NCBI GenBank assembly: GCA_037951165.1
Contig: JBBDHG010000051.1
Coordinates: 1,460,001-1,524,000 of the forward strand
DNA length: 64,000 bases
Reading direction: 5' to 3'
Source: Lophius americanus
Taxonomy: Eukaryota; Chordata; Actinopteri; Lophiiformes; Lophiidae
Positions 40,011 through 53,049 of this stretch are shown here, in pieces. Within the stretch, counting starts at the first letter, position 1. Every line of letters starts with the position of its first letter. The translations under genes were made by a program, and so were the position numbers. The notes under the pieces are model-generated. The model had not been told where the DNA came from. It ran no database searches and saw only the letters and a program-made list of their open reading frames with translations.

Positions 40011-41127
40011 ACTAGGCTTCATTGGAGATAGGAAGCGGTTATTTTGAGAACAAGCCCTCGCAACTAGGTCCTTCACTGTAAAAATAGTCAATAGAAATTA
40101 CTGTAAAAACTTTCAAACGGCAAAAGCTTAAGACCGTTAAATTTCTAACAATATACATAGACATAGACAATAGACATTAAATCTGTTTTTTATGTTAATT
40201 TTCCTTCATGTCTTCTACATGGTGTCTGTATTCTTACTGGAAGATGTTGACAACCACAACTGCCGTTTTTTTTAAAGTCATATTTTCTAGTGTACGAGTG
40301 TAACAGATAGAACAATGTTTCCTGGAGACAATGTGGTCCGACATGGTAGTTTTCATGTTAGTGTTGGATATTTTTTTACTGTTTTCAAGGCCCTATATAT
40401 CCTTAAACAAACGGAGAAGCTCTTGAAGTGAGCGGCGCCCGGCTTGTTTACAGTAGACGCTGCCGGCTTCTCTGATGATTCAGGCGTCACAAGCCAGGAA
40501 CAGTTAAGACGCTCTGAGTTGGAGAGGAAAACTGGAATTACATAAGAAGCTGTGTGGTATTATCTCTACACCTAACACGACATAGTCAGCAGGAGACGCC
40601 ATCCACGTCCAGAGCCTCTCCTGCTGCAGCCGATTACAATGAATACACAGGTGCCGATCATGCAGCCATGTGTATTTACAGAACAAACAAGCATCTCCAA
40701 TCCGTCTCCCTCGCAATTCTCTTTAATTTAGGGCACGGGACCCAGGTTCCCTTTGATATGCGGCTTTTGAAACGGTGCTAGCGTCATCTCGCGCCTCTTA
40801 ATTCCTTCGTTTCGCGCTCTCAAATAATGACAGGATTTCTGTATCGACTGTCGAAACTGCACTCATTCCAGCTTTTGTTTCATTACATGGCGTCAGCGTG
40901 CGCTCAATAGGTCGCTACAAGAGTTTGATTCGTGATTGTTCCCCCACTGCTTGTTATTACTGCGGCTTCAAAGCGAGACTTGGTAAACACATTTGCATTT
41001 TAATGACTGATATAGATTGTTCTCGTGCCTATTACCACTATCAACCCACAACCTGCCCCTGCCAGCACAAATAGAAGGTGGGTTGCATTTTGGCGTCTTA
41101 AAACGCCGACCGAACAAGCGTCATAAC

Positions 41128-41129
<2 letters not shown>

Positions 41130-41169
<40 letters not shown>
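41130..41169. repeat. (AC)20 microsatellite
   Basis: 40 bp of pure AC dinucleotide. Confidence 0.98.
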
Positions 41170-41171
<2 letters not shown>

Positions 41172-41339
41172 CTGAAAGTCGCAGCTAGAATGCATCATCC
41201 TAGAAGGCTGCTTTATTACTATTATAACCTGATTTGTATCAAATTTTACCCAGAGATAGATTTTGGCATATCCTAGAGGTGATTCAATTAAGGTGAGGTT
41301 ACAGGTTCCGCAGCCTTCAAAATAAAATAAAATGATACG

Positions 41340-41670
41340 CTGTTTGAAGTAGGGATGTCAAAATGTGGCTATTACTGGCTTTGTTCTTTTGGTTCCTTTG
41401 ATGTTTCTTTGGGGCTGGAGGTTGGGCCCCAATTCGAGAGTTCCTTTGATGTTCCTTTGGAGATGGAGCTGGGGGTTCATTGGGCTGAACGGAGACACTG
41501 CACTGGAAGGCACAGCAGTTGAGCAGCTTAAGAGTATTTGAGAGATACTCAGAGAGTTTGTTGGAGTTGTCGGTATATTTTAAAAGGCTGGCAATAACTC
41601 AGACATTAATGCTGGAATCCGCAGTAACCTTTCCTAAATTTAGGGTTCGGGAAAACCTTGACTTAAAGGC
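41340..41670 (+). repeat. Interspersed repeat family E, copy 3
   Basis: Direct match to 25890-26200: atgtcaaaatgtggctattactggctttgttcttttggttcc, gggctggaggttgggcccc, gttcctttgatgttcctttgg, gagatactcagagagtttgttggag and agacattaatgctggaatc. Longer and apparently cleaner than the other two copies. Confidence 0.7.
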
Positions 41671-42294
41671 TCAAACCTCCGCCTCTGTTTTTCACCGTTT
41701 GAGATCCTGGGAGATGATTGTTTCCAAGAAGCACCGGGGACTCCACAGTACCGATTTTGGAGTTTGGTGGGAGTTGGTATGATGGTTGTCGGGAGTTCTT
41801 CCTAAAGTATCCATTCATCTCCTCAGTCATCACTGGATTGTGCAACAGGTTGTCAACCTTCCACCTTAGGGCGGGCCCGGTCAAACTGGGTTCACCTGCA
41901 AACCTCTGAAGCATGGTCACTGGAGGGCAGAGGTTGTTGCGGTGTGAGAAGAGAAGAGGGGAACTGGTGCCGATGCTCCGAGACTTAGAGACTCGTGTGC
42001 CCGGCTTCACATTCTGCTTCCTGTCAGACAGGAACTAGAACACTGTGTCCAATTTGCAGGCTGGATGCAATTAATGTTCATGAATTGAGATTGAGTGGTT
42101 TAAAAACACTTTAGAGTATTTTAGGAGTTACTGCCTCTTCTTGTGCCACCTGTAGACGATGATGGCGCCTATTATGCAGAGTCTCCCTCAGTGGATATTT
42201 GTTCTGGTGCAAATTAGAGGAGGAGAATGACAATTAGTCCAGCCAAACTGTTATAAAAAGGATGGTTGACTTTTAACACACAATTAGATCAAGC

Positions 42295-42393
42295 CTTATT
42301 GAATTAAAATGTAAGTTGGAAATACTTAATTTTGTAACCAGCAGAAGTAGTGTTATTTTAATCACCAACAATTCTCTTTTTACAGTGAATAAA
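42295..42393 (-). mobile_element. MITE-like fragment (TTTTTACAGTG end)
   Basis: aattttgtaaccagcagaagtagtgttattttaatcaccaac followed by aattctctttttacagtg. It has one terminal repeat of the MITE-like family only. Confidence 0.5.
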
Positions 42394-42555
42394 ACGCTGC
42401 AGGAAAAAAAGAATGTCAAATTTGTACACCAATAGTCAACACATATGTATGTACTATTTTATATGTGAGGTTTTTAAAGGTGAATATGTCATATTTTTGA
42501 AAGAGAATTTCCATAGAATGGAATTTGACTTTTTTATGCCTTTGGATTGCAATTA

Positions 42556-42705
42556 TGCACTGTAAAAAGAAAATTGTTGATCAACTTAAAGAAATGACTT
42601 CAACTAGGGACCTAAACGACATTAGGTATTTTTGAGTCTAACTTATCAATTTACTTTGCAAATGCTTAATCTAATTGCGTGTTACCAGTTCAAGAGTCCG
42701 TCAAA
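42556..42705 (+). mobile_element. MITE-like fragment (CACTGTAAAAAG end)
   Basis: gcactgtaaaaagaaaattgttgatcaac, tttgcaaatgcttaatctaattgcgtgttaccagttcaagag. It aligns with the complete-looking copy at 58895-59068 but lacks the right end. Confidence 0.55.
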
Positions 42706-43539
42706 CCATTATGTTTTAACCGTGCATGGAGCCAGGCTACACACGCAATACCTCTCTCTTTCTGTATTTTCTGTCATTTAGCGGCTTCTTATTGCAGACC
42801 TGTTGGGTGGACTGAGAGTTTCCCAATCTTACAGCTTCTCTAATAACTCTAAGTAACTGAATCGTAATGTTTGTGGATCAGTTGTTGGGGAAAATATTTA
42901 TATTTTCCATGTGAAAAAAACATTGGGAGGGAGCGTATACACATACACACTACGTTTGCATACTGTGGCCTTTTTTTTAAGAGTACAGACTGGCCAGATT
43001 TAGCTTGAGGGTGTGTCATGTTCGGGTGGGAGCTAACGTTGACAGGCCTACCTAGCCTCCATACTGCGCAACCTTTCATAAAATCAATGCCACCACAGAA
43101 GACAAATCCCCCCTGTGGAGATAGGTCTCCTTCTCCTGCTCTTGTGGGAAGGAAAACATGGAGTAACACTTAAATTAGAGCCTGGAGCAAGTCCACGATT
43201 GTGAATTGACAACAATTCTGCCAGTATAATAAAAAAAATTTCAAAAGCTTCTCTAAGCTTTTAAACTTCAGCATTCTTCAACCAATTACGGTGTTTTTTC
43301 TCAACAGAAACTCAGTGTTATCTAGGAAATTCTTTGTTATTGGTTAGGATGGTTGTCAGTGGGTGACAAAAGACGTTGAAGTCTTTGTTCACAACCAAGA
43401 GGAGGATCATGACGGTGAGCAGGAATAACACTGACATGATCTCTGCTCTGATACAGGAATGGAATCTTCCTGCAGGCAGGAATAAAACGACTGTGACGAA
43501 GCAGCTCAGAGAGACGCACATTATCATTGAACCTCGTCA

Positions 43540-43690
43540 AACATTTTAGTCGCCTGATATTTTGTTGATCTTCCTTTTGCAACAAGACAGTTCTGACTGG
43601 CCCGGACTCCAGCAGAACTCTGAGGGTTCTGCTGTGGTATCTGGTACCGAGAGTTTAGCAACCAGTGTGGGGCAGTGTGTTTTCCACCTG
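43540..43690 (-). mobile_element. Tc1-like family A fragment, copy 5
   Basis: gccctgatattttgttg-like start, then ggcccggactccagcagaactctgagggttctgctgtggtatctggtaccgagagtttagcaacc. This is the transposase C-terminal end in the same form as at 1080 and 59760, cut off near 43690. Confidence 0.65.
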
Positions 43691-44559
43691 GATATTCAGT
43701 ATTATACTCCTGCAAAATACCTTCACAGAGACACAACAGATACATGCTGTTGTCAGACCACGGCACCAGCGTACATTCAAAGACACGGTAGACTTTATCT
43801 GTTGGAATAAAGTGGTTAAAACGAGGTCCATTATCATCATACGACCACCAAGAAAACAAAAATGGCATCGTATTTATGTAGGATTCAACAGCTTTTCCAC
43901 TGGCATACTTATTGTGCCGTCAGGCGTACTGGCACCGTCAGACCACTGAATCTGGACCTCATTCACACCATAACACTAGCAAAAATCTGCAGCAGGCAAA
44001 AATTAAAAGCCATTTAAAATACATAAAAATCAGACTCACCAAAGAGTCTAAAACTTGTAAAGTCTGTCCTCCTTTAAAACTGATATTGAGAGTTCAAAAC
44101 AGGTCAAGATGTATGAACAATCACACTCTGATGGCTTTTCATGGTGTAAATATTTAATTTTATGACATTATAATTATAATATTTGATTTGATGAGACCGA
44201 TGGTGGCCTACAGTACCGTCATGGGCCAGCAGGGGGCTTGTGTCCACACTAAACAAATCAATTCACTAAATTAGCTTAAATTCTATAATAAAATGATAAT
44301 AGATAAACATGGTTGTCCATGAACTCATTCACCCAGGATCCTTTTTGCCAACACATCTTAACCTCATATTAATAATTTAATCATCATATCTTTATATTTC
44401 TTTCTTATTATGACAACAATTTTTTTTTTTTGAGCCACGCCTTAAAAAAACAAAAAAACAAAACACTTCTTGATCCCACTCTTCATTGCCAGGTAATATC
44501 TGTTGATTATTTTATTGTCTAAAAGCTTAAAATAGTACATGTGTCTCTGTGTTGCTATT

Positions 44560-44835
44560 GGAAACGCCACAGTTCCCCTCTCCCCCTCCTCTACTTCCGC
44601 CATCTCCGGCAGCCCCGCATGCCACTCAGGTCCGACTGCAATGTAGTAAAGGAGGACCCCGGCACCAATTGGTTTAACTTCCTCTTGTTTGTTTGTCATT
44701 CCCTTCTCGTCTCAGGGTGTAATTTATGGCACATTTGTCACGGAGCGCTATTATCCCGCGATAGGAGGCTGGATTTATGATCGCCGCTCCGTCTCTCTTC
44801 AGCAGAATTACACTACAGAGGCCGATTTGAAAGTC
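44560..44835. other. Non-repetitive island, possible conserved element
   Basis: Balanced base composition, no repeat hallmarks, with blocks such as gagcgctattatcccgcgataggaggctggatttatgatcgccg. An open frame with a cag acceptor-like ctcgtctcag (44707-44716) exists but ends in low-complexity CA and encodes nothing recognisable. Suggestion only. Confidence 0.25.
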
Positions 44836-44848
44836 AAACTTTGTTTAG

Positions 44849-44878
44849 TAGCACACACACACACACATACACACACAG
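44849..44878. repeat. (CA)n microsatellite, short
   Basis: About 30 bp of CA with one T interruption. Confidence 0.9.
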
Positions 44879-45301
44879 TCTCCTGACTTTGGAAGGTTCT
44901 GTCCACCGATAACTTTACCTGCTCTCTTTAGTTGATAGCATCGTAACTCTGAGGACACTTCATTAGGCCCAACAAAGAAATGTGCTGTAAGAGGTCTTAT
45001 AATGGGATTCATTGGCTTAAAAAATCGAAATGCCCCCCCCCATTCTGCTTTTTTTCTTCCCAATGCACACACCCAAACAAACACACACACAGATTTCCGT
45101 GCACAGCAGAGCCACAGTGACTGAACCGGGAGCCGAACGGACTGACCCTCTGAATGGGTTTGTGCTGTGGTAATGATAAGGCTATTGAATGGAGCTGTAC
45201 TTTGTCACGCTAGCTGCTGCTGCTCCACTGCTCTCACTGAGGGGATCTGATCAATAAACAGTCTCTCCCTCCGTCTCTCTGTATCAAACCAGCCTTTTAT
45301 T

Positions 45302-45350
45302 ACCTCCTCCAACCAGAGCTGGAGGAGGTTATGTGATCGATGCCTTTTTT
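45302..45350 (+). repeat. Family F start with 10-bp hairpin
   Basis: Arms ACCTCCTCCA (45302-45311) and TGGAGGAGGT (45320-45329) are perfectly complementary. The text then continues tatgtgatcgatgcc, as in the second fragment at 45825-45960 (ttatgtgatcggtgcga). Confidence 0.5.
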
Positions 45351-45824
45351 TTTTTGCTTTCGATAAATGGAATTTAGTATCCATGATGACTCTGTTTTTA
45401 TTAGCGTATAATGAGCTGGAAATAAGAAAGGCTGTGTTTACGTTAGCGTCTAATGAGTCTTTTATGTCTCCAGAGCTGTGGCTCCTCTTGCATGTCTGTA
45501 CGGCAGCCTACAATCGACAAACTGAACACAAGCTCTGAAGAGCGCCTTTCATGTTTGTAGGTTAAAGATAGAGAAAAATTATCAAGAAGCCAGAGAAGAC
45601 AAAGGTGAATAGGTTTTTTGCTGGCTGTTTGAAAACACAGATTTTAACAATAGAGGAAGGATGGGCTGGCCGTATAGAGTTGTGGGACTCCTCCTTGGAT
45701 TTGGGTAATTTGGAAAGGTTCAGGGGGGAAAGCTGGCTCTCGGAATCAGCAGCGAGCTTTACAACATCTCCAAACGTAGGAGTGAAGACATCCACGTGTT
45801 ATGGTCGCAAACAGGAAATGGTAT

Positions 45825-45960
45825 ATTTACCTCCACCAATGAAACTTGGATGTTATGTGATCGGTGCGATTTGTTGTTTTGTATTTGTCTGCAAGCAGGA
45901 TAAGTCAGAAATAAAGTTTAACTGATTTTGTGGAGAACCGCCGAGGACATTTTGGGGCTT
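45825..45960 (+). repeat. Interspersed repeat family F fragment
   Basis: tacctccaccaatgaaacttggatgttatgtgatcggtgcgat, then tttgtctgcaagcaggataagtc and gagaaccgccgaggacattttgggg. Non-coding. Confidence 0.45.
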
Positions 45961-46769
45961 AGCCGGAAGAAAGTATGGATCCAACCTTAAGGGCATCAAT
46001 GGTCGACCAAAAGCACTGCATTGGGTAATTACAGCATAACTTTTTAAAAACGGTTTTAAGTCTCCAGCTAATGAAAGCGGACAACATAAATTTAACAAAA
46101 TGCTACGTCTTTTGATTAGCTTTATGTATTTATTTCCTCCTAATTTAGGAAAATGCTTATGCTACACATATATAGAAAAACTTTGCTTTAAGTACATTTC
46201 CTGAAGGAAACAACTCACAACGTTGGCATTTATGAATGCCGGCTGTGCATAGAGTTTGACGCATTAACATCAAAGAAAAGTAAAAACAGTTCATTAAATG
46301 AAAAGAGACGTTGGCTGTTTGATCTCTGTGAGATGGATGTAACGTGTCGACAGTAGAGGAGTACCGGCTGGACAATGAGAGTGAACGTCTGCGTGAGAGA
46401 GAGATTGCGAACAGCTTGTTAGAGCCAAATAAAGACAGCTACAAAACAGACAGAGAGAAGGAAACACAAAGTGCAGACCGGCAATAGTGATTCATCACTG
46501 TCATTGTTGCATGGAACTACACAGACATGGCATGTGCAAGCAAACGAGTCGGTTCTGAACGACCCACACATTATTCCCACTCCTTCAGCTTTTAAATTGA
46601 TCATGCTGCAAGGAAACATCTCCATTTCCTCCAGCAGCCGGGAGCCTTGCTTGTTAGTATTATTATAATTTATTATCCAGGAATGAGGTGAATTAGGTCA
46701 GAAAGCAGGGAAGAAACAATCTACCATCATAATTTCTTCTATTTCTGTCTCTCAGACTCAACTGTGTCG

Positions 46770-47510
46770 GATGTTCAAACTAAATTGAACACAAAACAGC
46801 CTTAGTCAACACAGAATACAAGTTATAAATCAGCATTTTAATTAATGAGGCAAAAATGTTCTCTAACACGGAAAACAACTCTGTGAATAAGTGAACTTAA
46901 TATCAAGATGTTCCACCTTCAGCGGAAACAACTTCAACTAAACACTTCAGATAACTGGAGATCAGTCTCTGACATCACTGTCGTGGAATTTTGGCCCACT
47001 CTTCTCTCCAGAACTGCTCTAGTGCAGCCACATTGGAGAGTTTGTGAGCATAAACTTGTCTTCTCAGGTCCTACCACAGTATCTCAGTGGGGTTCAGGTC
47101 CAGACTTTGACTAAGAGACATTCAGAGGTGGGCTAACTGGGTCTGATATTCTTCTGGTGGAATGCTGTGATTGGTCTTCAAACAATTCAACGTCACACTC
47201 ATCATCATGTGTTGATAATTTGTCTCCCTGTGGATCTGTTGAGTCCCAGAACCTAAGAAACAGTTTTAGAACCCTTCCCAGACTAATAGATTTCCATAAC
47301 CTATTGGAATTCTGTTGATTTTGGCATGGTGTGCTACTGATGAGACCTAGGAGCCAAACTTCCTGCTTCTGAAGATGCTCTACTGAAGTGATGATTTGGT
47401 TGAATAGGGTTGGTAGTGATCAGGTCTGAATGGGTCTAGTTTAGCTGGAATCAGTTCTTTTTGCAATTTGGTAGCTTTCAGTTTCTAAGGGGGCGGAGCC
47501 TCTTTCCACA
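46770..47510 (-). mobile_element. Tc1-like transposon remnant, family B, middle deleted
   Basis: The minus strand encodes a transposase C-terminus from DLNPTEILW at 47074-47100, an in-frame TAG at 47071-47073, then DLRRQVYAHKLSNV and AALEQFWREEWAKIPRQ down to about 46978. The catalytic E of P-T-E is kept. 47213-47500 is the reverse complement of 3125-3420, the family's 5' half, so the central catalytic region has been deleted. The outer part near 46790-46850 shares aacacaaaa...atacaagtt words with the copy at 54035. Confidence 0.8.
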
Positions 47511-47519
47511 TGGAACCAT

Positions 47520-48543
47520 TTGGTTTAAATGTTGTATTTTGAGTTTACTCAAGTCATTTTATGTTAAATAGAGTTTGAAGATCCGTTTAAGTTTAGTCCA
47601 ATATCCTGTATTTGTCTATGTCGCGGTGGGGTTTGATGTATTTACCGATTAAATCAGCGCCACAGGAAGCAGGAGTCTTGACCTTTTACAGTATGCCAGG
47701 TACCAACATTGTAAACATGGCAGATTTGCATTGTCCTGTTTCCACATCAGCCTTGGGCGCCGGCGTGACAAGAGATTCCTGTAAATGAAGATGAAAAGAG
47801 TGCAACCAGTGAAGGTTATGAAACATTCAAAGAAAAAGAAGTGTTTTCCAGCAGTCCTGAAAGCATCGCGTTGTGTTCACACGCACCTTTACGGCTGGAA
47901 TTTTTCCTCAACTCGCTCCTTTTCCTCTAATAGCCTATCCATGATTCAACATGTCATTCCCGCGGACCTAATCCTCTCATCTCTAATTTATGTCGTCTCT
48001 TTCCTTTATCAGATGTAGTCATTACACCCACCCTCCTCCCCCCGATTGGATCCTCCAATTTGGCGCTGTTGTGGGGAGGTTTGAAGCGCTTGAGCAGAAG
48101 AGATCATCCTCTCTACATGGTATAAATATTTCAAGCCCGGAATAAATTGACAGTAAAATTGACATTTCATTTCTTAGAGAGAGGAATGATGTAGCTGGAA
48201 GGAAGGATAATGGAGAGGAGTACAGGGGGAGGGAAGGTCGCGACCCCCGAGTCAAAGCGGTACAGTAATTCACAGAGTCGCTGTATTTTATACAGGCCAC
48301 TTGACACTGTCTTATGTAGACACAAACATTTAGAAAAAGGTACATCGGCTAAAATAAATAATGAAAACTCTTGAAGGTATCAGAGAGATGCGGAAGTCTA
48401 AGAGGTTGGGATCCCTTCAGCGGAACCTCCATGACCCGCTTACAGCGTTAAATTAATTACATTCAGTGATGGGAGGGGTTGGCATCGAATAATCACTCTA
48501 TTTGCACCTTCTGTAATCAGAAAACGTGTATGTGCATGCATTC

Positions 48544-48546
<3 letters not shown>
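47520..48546. other. Intron sequence with no recognised feature
   Basis: No motif, repeat or RNA structure was recognised. Short open frames only. Confidence 0.45.

Positions 48547-48610
<64 letters not shown>
48547..48610. repeat. (TG)32 microsatellite
   Basis: 64 bp of pure TG, flanked by gcatgca on either side. Confidence 0.98.
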
Positions 48611-48611
<1 letters not shown>

Positions 48612-49389
48612 ATGCAATCGTGTGTGTATGGTTGTGCGTGCGCGGATCAATGGAGTTTCAACAATGGCAAACAGTTGATTTTCATCCGAGGTGTTGCTTT
48701 TATTAGTTTGGCCAAAGCCCAGCTGTATTTCACAGTCTATTGTTACACGCAGACATTCAGCTCGCCGCCGCTTTGATACTTCTCACAATGTGAAATTAAC
48801 TCGACTTAAATCCTTTTATTTTCGTGCAACGACAAACAGGCTCAGATTCAGCGTGAGCTGAGATTCCAGAGCACAAAATCCCAGCATCATCTCTCTGTAA
48901 CCGAGCGTGCCAGCAAACATCAGATGAAAGGGTCAGACTTCAGAACTGATGGCTTTCTTGTTTTCTATTCCAGCCATTCCCAGACGGGAACGCCTGCTGT
49001 GATACTGACCTCACCTGTAAGCACAATCCAGATTAATAAAATGAGACTAAAGATGCCTTCAGACCTAGTACAACACAAAGTGTTCATGTGACATCATTAG
49101 TGACATAGAGTGACACAATGCTAATGATGTAAATGCGAGTTAGTTGCGTCGCTTGCTCAAGTGGAAATGTTTCACCTTGAACGAGAAAATTCATGTGACG
49201 GCATTCCTCAATGTGAAATTTTCTGCAGATGAAAAACAAGACTGTGGTCACACACCACGATAACGCGACGGCGCAAGTAGCTGCGCATCGGTGCACATTT
49301 CCATCTGTGGCTCAAGTTTTACATTTTCAGCTCATGTTTTTATATTTCTCCTTTTCTACTACTTTTATTTTGTCTGGTTTCTGTGCAAA

Positions 49390-49735
49390 CATCTAGTAGT
49401 AATAGAAATATAACTAGTAGTAGAAGTAATAGTGATGATATTTTCTGACAGGGTGCTTTTGTGTCTGAAATGCTATTGTTAATATTGTAGTAATACATGT
49501 AGATACTAGTAGAAGATGAAGTTGATGTTTTTTTTTTAAATCAGTTGTTCGATCACTAGTAGAAGCAGAAACATTCGTAGTAGTATAAATGGTAGTAGTA
49601 GTCATTTTACTAGAATGGAGATTTTTTGCACGTTGCCATGGTTTGTCGGTATAGTAGCAGTGGCAGAAACATTAATAGTAGGTGTAAGATTACATAATTG
49701 TATTATTGTTATTAGTAGTTAAAGTAGTAGTAGTA
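49390..49735. repeat. TAG/TAT-rich degenerate trinucleotide region
   Basis: Many short runs such as agtagtaatag, actagtagtagaagtaatag, ggtagtagtagtc and aagtagtagtagtatt are spread over about 350 bp, as in an old decayed (TAG)n array. Confidence 0.65.
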
Positions 49736-49739
49736 TTGC

Positions 49740-51600
49740 ATTTTTGGATTGAGACTTGCCCTGTTGCCATAGTTACATGCTGAGCTTATTGAGCAATTTC
49801 CATTTTTTTGGAGATGTTTTTAAATATTGTTTTCCCAATCGTTAGTGAAAGTTGTATCTCCCCCTTCCTTAAAATTCTAAACCTTTTGATACATAATTTG
49901 CATATGTGCAGTCGGTGCTGCAACACTAGATGCACAACTCAAAAATGGTAAACAGAATAATGAAAGAGGCGTCATAGGCTAGATTCAGACCTGACTGAAT
50001 TCTGAGGCCTTCTTGAGATTTTTGCTCCACCACACTCCTCCCAGTTCATTCTCCCTCCACTGCATCCCTCCCCCGTCCTTCAACTTGAGCCCCAGGTCAC
50101 ATTCCACTCTCCCAGAAATGGCGGTTGTGCTAATTCGCTGCCTGGTGTCGGCGCCTTGGCCCGGCTCAGCACCCTGTCAGCCTCCTTCTTGCCCACCCAC
50201 CAGAAATACTCCTGCTTGATTTACTGCACACGGCGGAATGATCTCCTCACGTAGGAACCCGACACACAGCGAGCAGAGGAATGCTATAATTTCAGCTGAG
50301 ACTATAAATGTAACAATACCGTTCTCCTCCCTTTTCTGCACAAATGTTAGAAAAAGGTGAACTTTTGGGCTGCCAAGACAAAGAATTTCATATTTATGAT
50401 GACAAAAAGATCACAGACACGTAAATCTGAGCAGCTATAATTTCTCTCTACATCTAAAATCAAGCGTTTTCTCACTCTCTCTCTCTGTTCTCCATTTCTC
50501 CATCCCTCCCTCATCCCTCCCATACTCTCACCACGATGGGTTGTGTCCAGTCAGTGGGCAGCTGTGGTGTAATAGCCCCCTCCCCCCGACCCCCCATAGG
50601 GGCTTTCTGGCAGGAGGTGTTGGGATAAAGGGTGCGGGCCGTGGTGAGGATCTGAGGAAAAGAGGCTTAGTGTGGGGCCTCAGATGGAAGGACCAGCAAG
50701 CAGAAGAAAAGAAAACATTAAATAAACATTAATGCAACTGGGTTACAGGAGATTTATTAAGGAGGCTTTTTGGGCCCCCACTGCCGGGTTTTATGCAGCA
50801 CTTTAATGACTCTCTCGTGCACACAGGTAAACAAACCAGGTAATTTATTGGCATCCTCATCGGCGGCCATTGTGAAGACTCTTTCAACTTTATTTTCGCC
50901 TCACAAATGGATTTCTTCTCCTTCTTATCTGGGTTTTTGTACGAAATAGAACTTTAAAAGCACATTTTGTTCCATTGACGCTAAGTCTTACTTGGATATC
51001 ATTCCGATGTCACTTAGCAGTGTTGAACATTAACAGCCTTAATCGCAGGTTACCGGTTAAATGTCCTCTCTGGCATGTCAAAAACACAGATAAAAAGTGA
51101 ATGATTGAGCCACAGTCATGCAAGAGAGAGAACTGATGATGAAATTTTACAAGGACAAGGTCGGATAAAGAACTCTGAAGAACTTGCACTAGCAGAGGAC
51201 TGCCATTAGCCCCTTTTTACACGGAGATCCCGCGAGACTCTTCCCTAAGAGGTCTTTTTTTATTTACTCTGAACAATAGAGTAGTGGAGCAGTGCCCTAC
51301 TGGCGTATCATTTTAAATAGCTAACCCTGGTTTCCCAAGGAAATGATGCATCTCACATTAGCGCTTATCAGTGTGGAAAATAATTGGATTAATGTGGACT
51401 AGAAAACCTAAATATTGTCTTCTTCTCAGATGTCCTGCAGGCTCCTCAACTTAAGGACATTTTCTGTTGATTCTTTTAGTAAGTCGATAACTGTTGCATT
51501 TGGCTCACTGTTATTAACTGGTTTTACTTCCATTTTTGAGCAGTACTCATAGTATGTTGTGAAAGAGCTCCATCAGAGTCCTGTCTCAATTGCCTCTTAG
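49740..51600. other. Intron sequence with no recognised gene
   Basis: Pyrimidine-rich tracts (50030-50100, 50470-50590) and a C/T-rich cluster, no domain-bearing frames. 50740-50900 is free of repeats and looks conserved-like in texture; nothing firmer can be said. Confidence 0.35.
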
Positions 51601-51689
51601 AGGCAGAACAACTCAGACCCCAATTACGCTTCACCACATTTGTACTGACAGGGTCGAAATAAAGGCAAAGTTTTGTGAAAGTTTTCCGG

Positions 51690-51840
51690 GGTCGGGTCGT
51701 GGTGGCAACAGACTAAAAAGGTTATTCAAGATGTCCCTCTACCATCCAACTCAACCTGGGGAATCCAGGTGTGTTTCTAGGTCACATATGCGAGATACAC
51801 AGTCCCTCCAGTGAGTTCTAGGTCAAGGCTTCATCAGTGA
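51690..51840 (-). mobile_element. LINE 3'-end fragment (minus strand)
   Basis: ccggggtcgggtcgtggtggcaacagactaaaaagg, then cctggggaatccaggtg and agatacacagtccctccagtgag. This is the reverse complement of the LINE 3' signature (CTGGAGGGACT...TGCC...CCCGACCCCGG). Confidence 0.65.
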
Positions 51841-52010
51841 GATGTAATGGTTTGAGAAATTTCTTTCAGGGCATTTCACTCCTTCCTTGTCTGCTACTTC
51901 AAAAGTTCTTATTATCAAAGACACACTGTAAACGAACGGAAACATGGTTTGGTTTAATCAGGAACAACAAAACCTCTTTCATTCTGTCGGATCAGCAGTC
52001 ATCTGTCGGA

Positions 52011-52395
52011 CCTCGAGCCGCAGTTTGGATCCGGATAAAAGAGAAATTTGTGGACCAAACTAGGTTGGAGTGGAAACGCCTTTGAATGCTGATGGAAATG
52101 GTTCATCTGTTTAGCCTGGTAGCAAATCTCTGCACAAAAATGCCAAAAGTTGTATCGTTTCACATCAAGAATCACCTGCATCAAAAGTAAGCGGTTCTGA
52201 ATGATTGTCCACCAGTCGTCACCAGCAGATCTAGTTTGAACAATGATTTGTTGAGAGGCTGTAAAAAAGGAGCCCATAAAATAAAATAAGCTTCTCAATG
52301 CCATTTTCCCTGCAGGACTCGGGATCAAACTGAAAAGTAAGAACGTATGTGTGGACCCAACGAGGTTGGAATGAAAGCCGCCTTGAAGCAAGAAT
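52011..52395. repeat. Diverged direct repeat pair (~300 bp apart)
   Basis: 52030-52082 (ggatccggataaaagagaaatttgtggaccaaactaggttggagtggaaacgcc) and 52322-52383 (gggatcaaactgaaaagtaagaacgtatgtgtggacccaacgaggttggaatgaaagccgcc) align with gaps. Probably parts of one old repeat; origin unknown. Confidence 0.45.
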
Positions 52396-53049
52396 CTTAA
52401 AAGCTAAACACACGTTCCTTAGGTGTTGCTTATATGCCATAATTTCAATATCGTAGCATTTCAATCAGGAGAGACAGAGAATGAAGAAAAGACAAGATTT
52501 ATTCCAACAGGCTATCTGTGATATTTAGTCAGAAAGTCGTTGGTCCTCAGAACCTTCTGAGAGATTGTGGTCGTAGAGCACCTGTACTGAGCATTAGCTA
52601 GTTATTACCCCCTCTGGGTTGGATGATGGTGGTGGTGGCTGATGACTCTGCTGTGAATGATGAATAATGATGCTGATTGATCTGCAGGGACTGGGTCGAG
52701 ATCGAGGACAGGTCCTGATCTCGATTAGTACCATTATCCCCCAATCAGGCATTAAAGAAATATTTAGGATGACCCACAAGTCATGAGAATGTTGAAATGT
52801 CCCTGTGGTGCTGGTTCATTTATCCTCAGCCAGTCACAAACGCCTGGTGAGAGAAACCTCTTTAAAAGAGAGATTCCTGAGGAGAAATTGAAGAAATATG
52901 AACAATAAAATGCCAGTATTTGCCTAATCAACGTGCTAATCTGATAATTAGCTATCAATCCAGTGGGGACAAATCTTTGGTCGCATCTACATTTGCCACA
53001 CTGAGACCTCCTGCCGTGGAGTAATTGTCTTGATGAGCTTCATAGTGCA

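Noticed and set aside
44689..44886. Possible exon with a ctcgtctcag acceptor
   Set aside because: The encoded peptide has no recognisable similarity and runs into a CA microsatellite, with no donor that ends it sensibly.
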